Positions 63,043 through 64,000 of a stretch of 64,000 nucleotides of DNA are shown here, in pieces. The notes beneath the pieces were generated by a model. It searched no databases. It saw only the letters and a program-made list of their open reading frames with translations, and had not been told where the DNA came from. Source of the stretch: Candidatus Promineifilum breve. Its GTDB lineage: Bacteria > Chloroflexota > Anaerolineae > Promineifilales > Promineifilaceae. The position numbers and the translations under genes are program-made. The stretch is from the NCBI RefSeq assembly GCF_900066015.1, contig NZ_LN890655.1:2148726-2212725 (forward strand), written 5' to 3'. The number at the start of each line of letters is the position of its first letter. The first letter of the stretch is position 1.

Positions 63043-64000
63043 GGCGATATCCTCGTCCTCATACGGCCCGGCGACGCGACTGAAGCCATCGGGCCGGCGC
63101 AACTCGGTGCCGAACATCTCGCTGCGCTTGGTTGTCCAGGCCGCGCCGCTGCCGTCGTGGCCGACGTGATCCATAAAGCCGCCTACCCGGCTATCGAGCA
63201 GATCGATCTGGTGCAGCAGCACGGCCTCCAGCGTCTTGGGCACGATGGGCGATCCCCACTCCGTCGTGCCGTGGTGGGAGATGATCAGGTGGATGAGGTG
63301 TTGCAACTGGTCGGCCGGAAAGTCGAGTTCGGCCGCGGCCCGTTCGATGAGCACCACGCCGCGCACAATGTGGCCCACCAGGCGGCCGTCCTCGGAATAA
63401 GCGAAGCCCTCCTCCAGCGCGTATTCGTAGGCCTTGCCCATGTCGTGGAGCAGCGCGCCACACACCAGCAGGTCGGCGTCGACGTGGGGGTAATAGCCGG
63501 CCAGCAAGCGGGCCACGGCGACCATGCTGAGCGAATGCTCCAGCAAGCCGCCGATGAAGGCATGGTGCATACCGCGCGCCGCCGGAGCAGTGGCGTAGCG
63601 CTCGGCCAGTTCGCCCTCCAGCAACAGATGGGCGGCCAGCATCCGCCACGGTTCGGCCAGGCCGACAACCGCCGCGCGCAGCTCGGCGCGCATGGTCTCC
63701 AATGATCGGCGGCTGGCGGGCAGGAAGGCGGTCAGATCGAGGCCGGCGGCGCGGGTCATGTCGTTGACGCTGACCTGAATGGACTCCTTATAGAGATTGA
63801 CGCGCCCGGTGACCCGCACGGCCAACCCCGGCCGCGCCCATACGTCCACGGTCAGCGGCACGTCCCAGAAGACGCCGGCCACCTGCCCGGTGCGGTCGCG
63901 CAGGGTGAGGAGCAGGAACGGGCGGCCATCCTTCGATTGTCGCCGCACCACGTCGTGGAGCAGGAACGGCTCGCCTTGCAACTCCATGCCCGCTTTCAGA
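63040..64000 (-). CDS. YhaM-like 3'-5' exoribonuclease, N-terminus off the edge
   Basis: At least 319 aa visible. An OB fold (PFLLLTLRDRTGQVAGVFWDVPLTVDVW) is followed by an HD domain with the metal motif HHAFIGGLLEHS and HDMGKAYEY. Family members degrade RNA from the 3' end. An ATG lies at 63987, but in-frame codons (LKAG) continue to the edge and relatives carry a few more residues before this region, so the start is probably upstream of the window. Confidence in the family is high; the start is not resolved. Confidence 0.85.
   Translation of the reverse strand, partial: LKAGMELQGEPFLLHDVVRRQSKDGRPFLLLTLRDRTGQVAGVFWDVPLTVDVWARPGLAVRVTGRVNLYKESIQVSVNDMTRAAGLDLTAFLPASRRSLETMRAELRAAVVGLAEPWRMLAAHLLLEGELAERYATAPAARGMHHAFIGGLLEHSLSMVAVARLLAGYYPHVDADLLVCGALLHDMGKAYEYALEEGFAYSEDGRLVGHIVRGVVLIERAAAELDFPADQLQHLIHLIISHHGTTEWGSPIVPKTLEAVLLHQIDLLDSRVGGFMDHVGHDGSGAAWTTKRSEMFGTELRRPDGFSRVAGPYEDEDIA

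Overview
The window is a piece of a high-GC bacterial chromosome, most likely from a filamentous or Anaerolineae-type Chloroflexota. This is inferred, not computed, from several traits: a T-box-controlled trpB2-trpE-trpS cluster, a DUF6391 protein, many Thr/Pro-rich LysM and lipoprotein exports, F420-type PPOX proteins, and an unusually dense set of palindromic short-unit repeats. I see no rRNA, tRNA, CRISPR array or transposase.

Layout. 1-10600: a partial lipoprotein and a PPOX protein, then a promoter, a Trp-specifier T-box leader, trpB2, trpE, trpS, a LysM lipoprotein, a TrpG-type amidotransferase and a PreP-like M16C peptidase. 10650-11950: remnants of toxin-antitoxin modules (MNT plus short HEPN, DUF2281 plus PIN). 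11967-21630: a MaoC dehydratase, a winged-helix protein, a class A penicillin-binding protein, a LysM surface protein, a polytopic membrane protein and NDH-2. 21860-25900: OsmC, a BrnT-like pair, a DUF6391 protein, holA, DUF2442 and a SIMPL lipoprotein. 26170-28320: an aroK-aroB fusion with aroQ. 28450-36150: an M1-like peptidase, ftsK, a Phd/UPF0175 protein, an AraC/GyrI regulator, a menG/ubiE-type methyltransferase and a DsbA-like lipoprotein with in-frame UGA. 36187-44606: an SDR-like protein, a LysM/lamin-tail protein, nfo, an M19 dipeptidase and dnaE. 44800-46700: a lower-GC accessory patch with DUF104, a pentapeptide-repeat protein and DUF4160/DUF2442. 46724-55907: murE, DUF711, a zinc-ribbon protein, DinB, a SpoU methyltransferase, an M23 peptidase and pgk. 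56000-57810: a compact AT-rich type II restriction-modification system (M, ScaI-like R, C) with C-boxes. 57849-64000: GNAT, a hydrolase, ABM, two PPOX proteins, a saccharopine-dehydrogenase-like protein, a CinA/NadD-like fusion and a YhaM-like exoribonuclease.

Two signals stand out. First, the DsbA-like lipoprotein has a TGA exactly where the first Cys of the CxxC redox motif belongs. It is followed after 10 nt by a perfect 7-bp stem with a G-containing apical loop, which is the expected geometry of a bacterial SECIS, so this looks like an undescribed UxxC selenoprotein. Second, palindromes built from tandem 6-9 bp units fill most gaps between genes and also sit in frame inside trpE, the PreP peptidase, aroB, ftsK, dnaE, murE and a membrane protein, at positions that look like surface loops. 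In addition, seven genes have a -10 box only 6-8 nt before the start codon, suggesting frequent leaderless transcripts.
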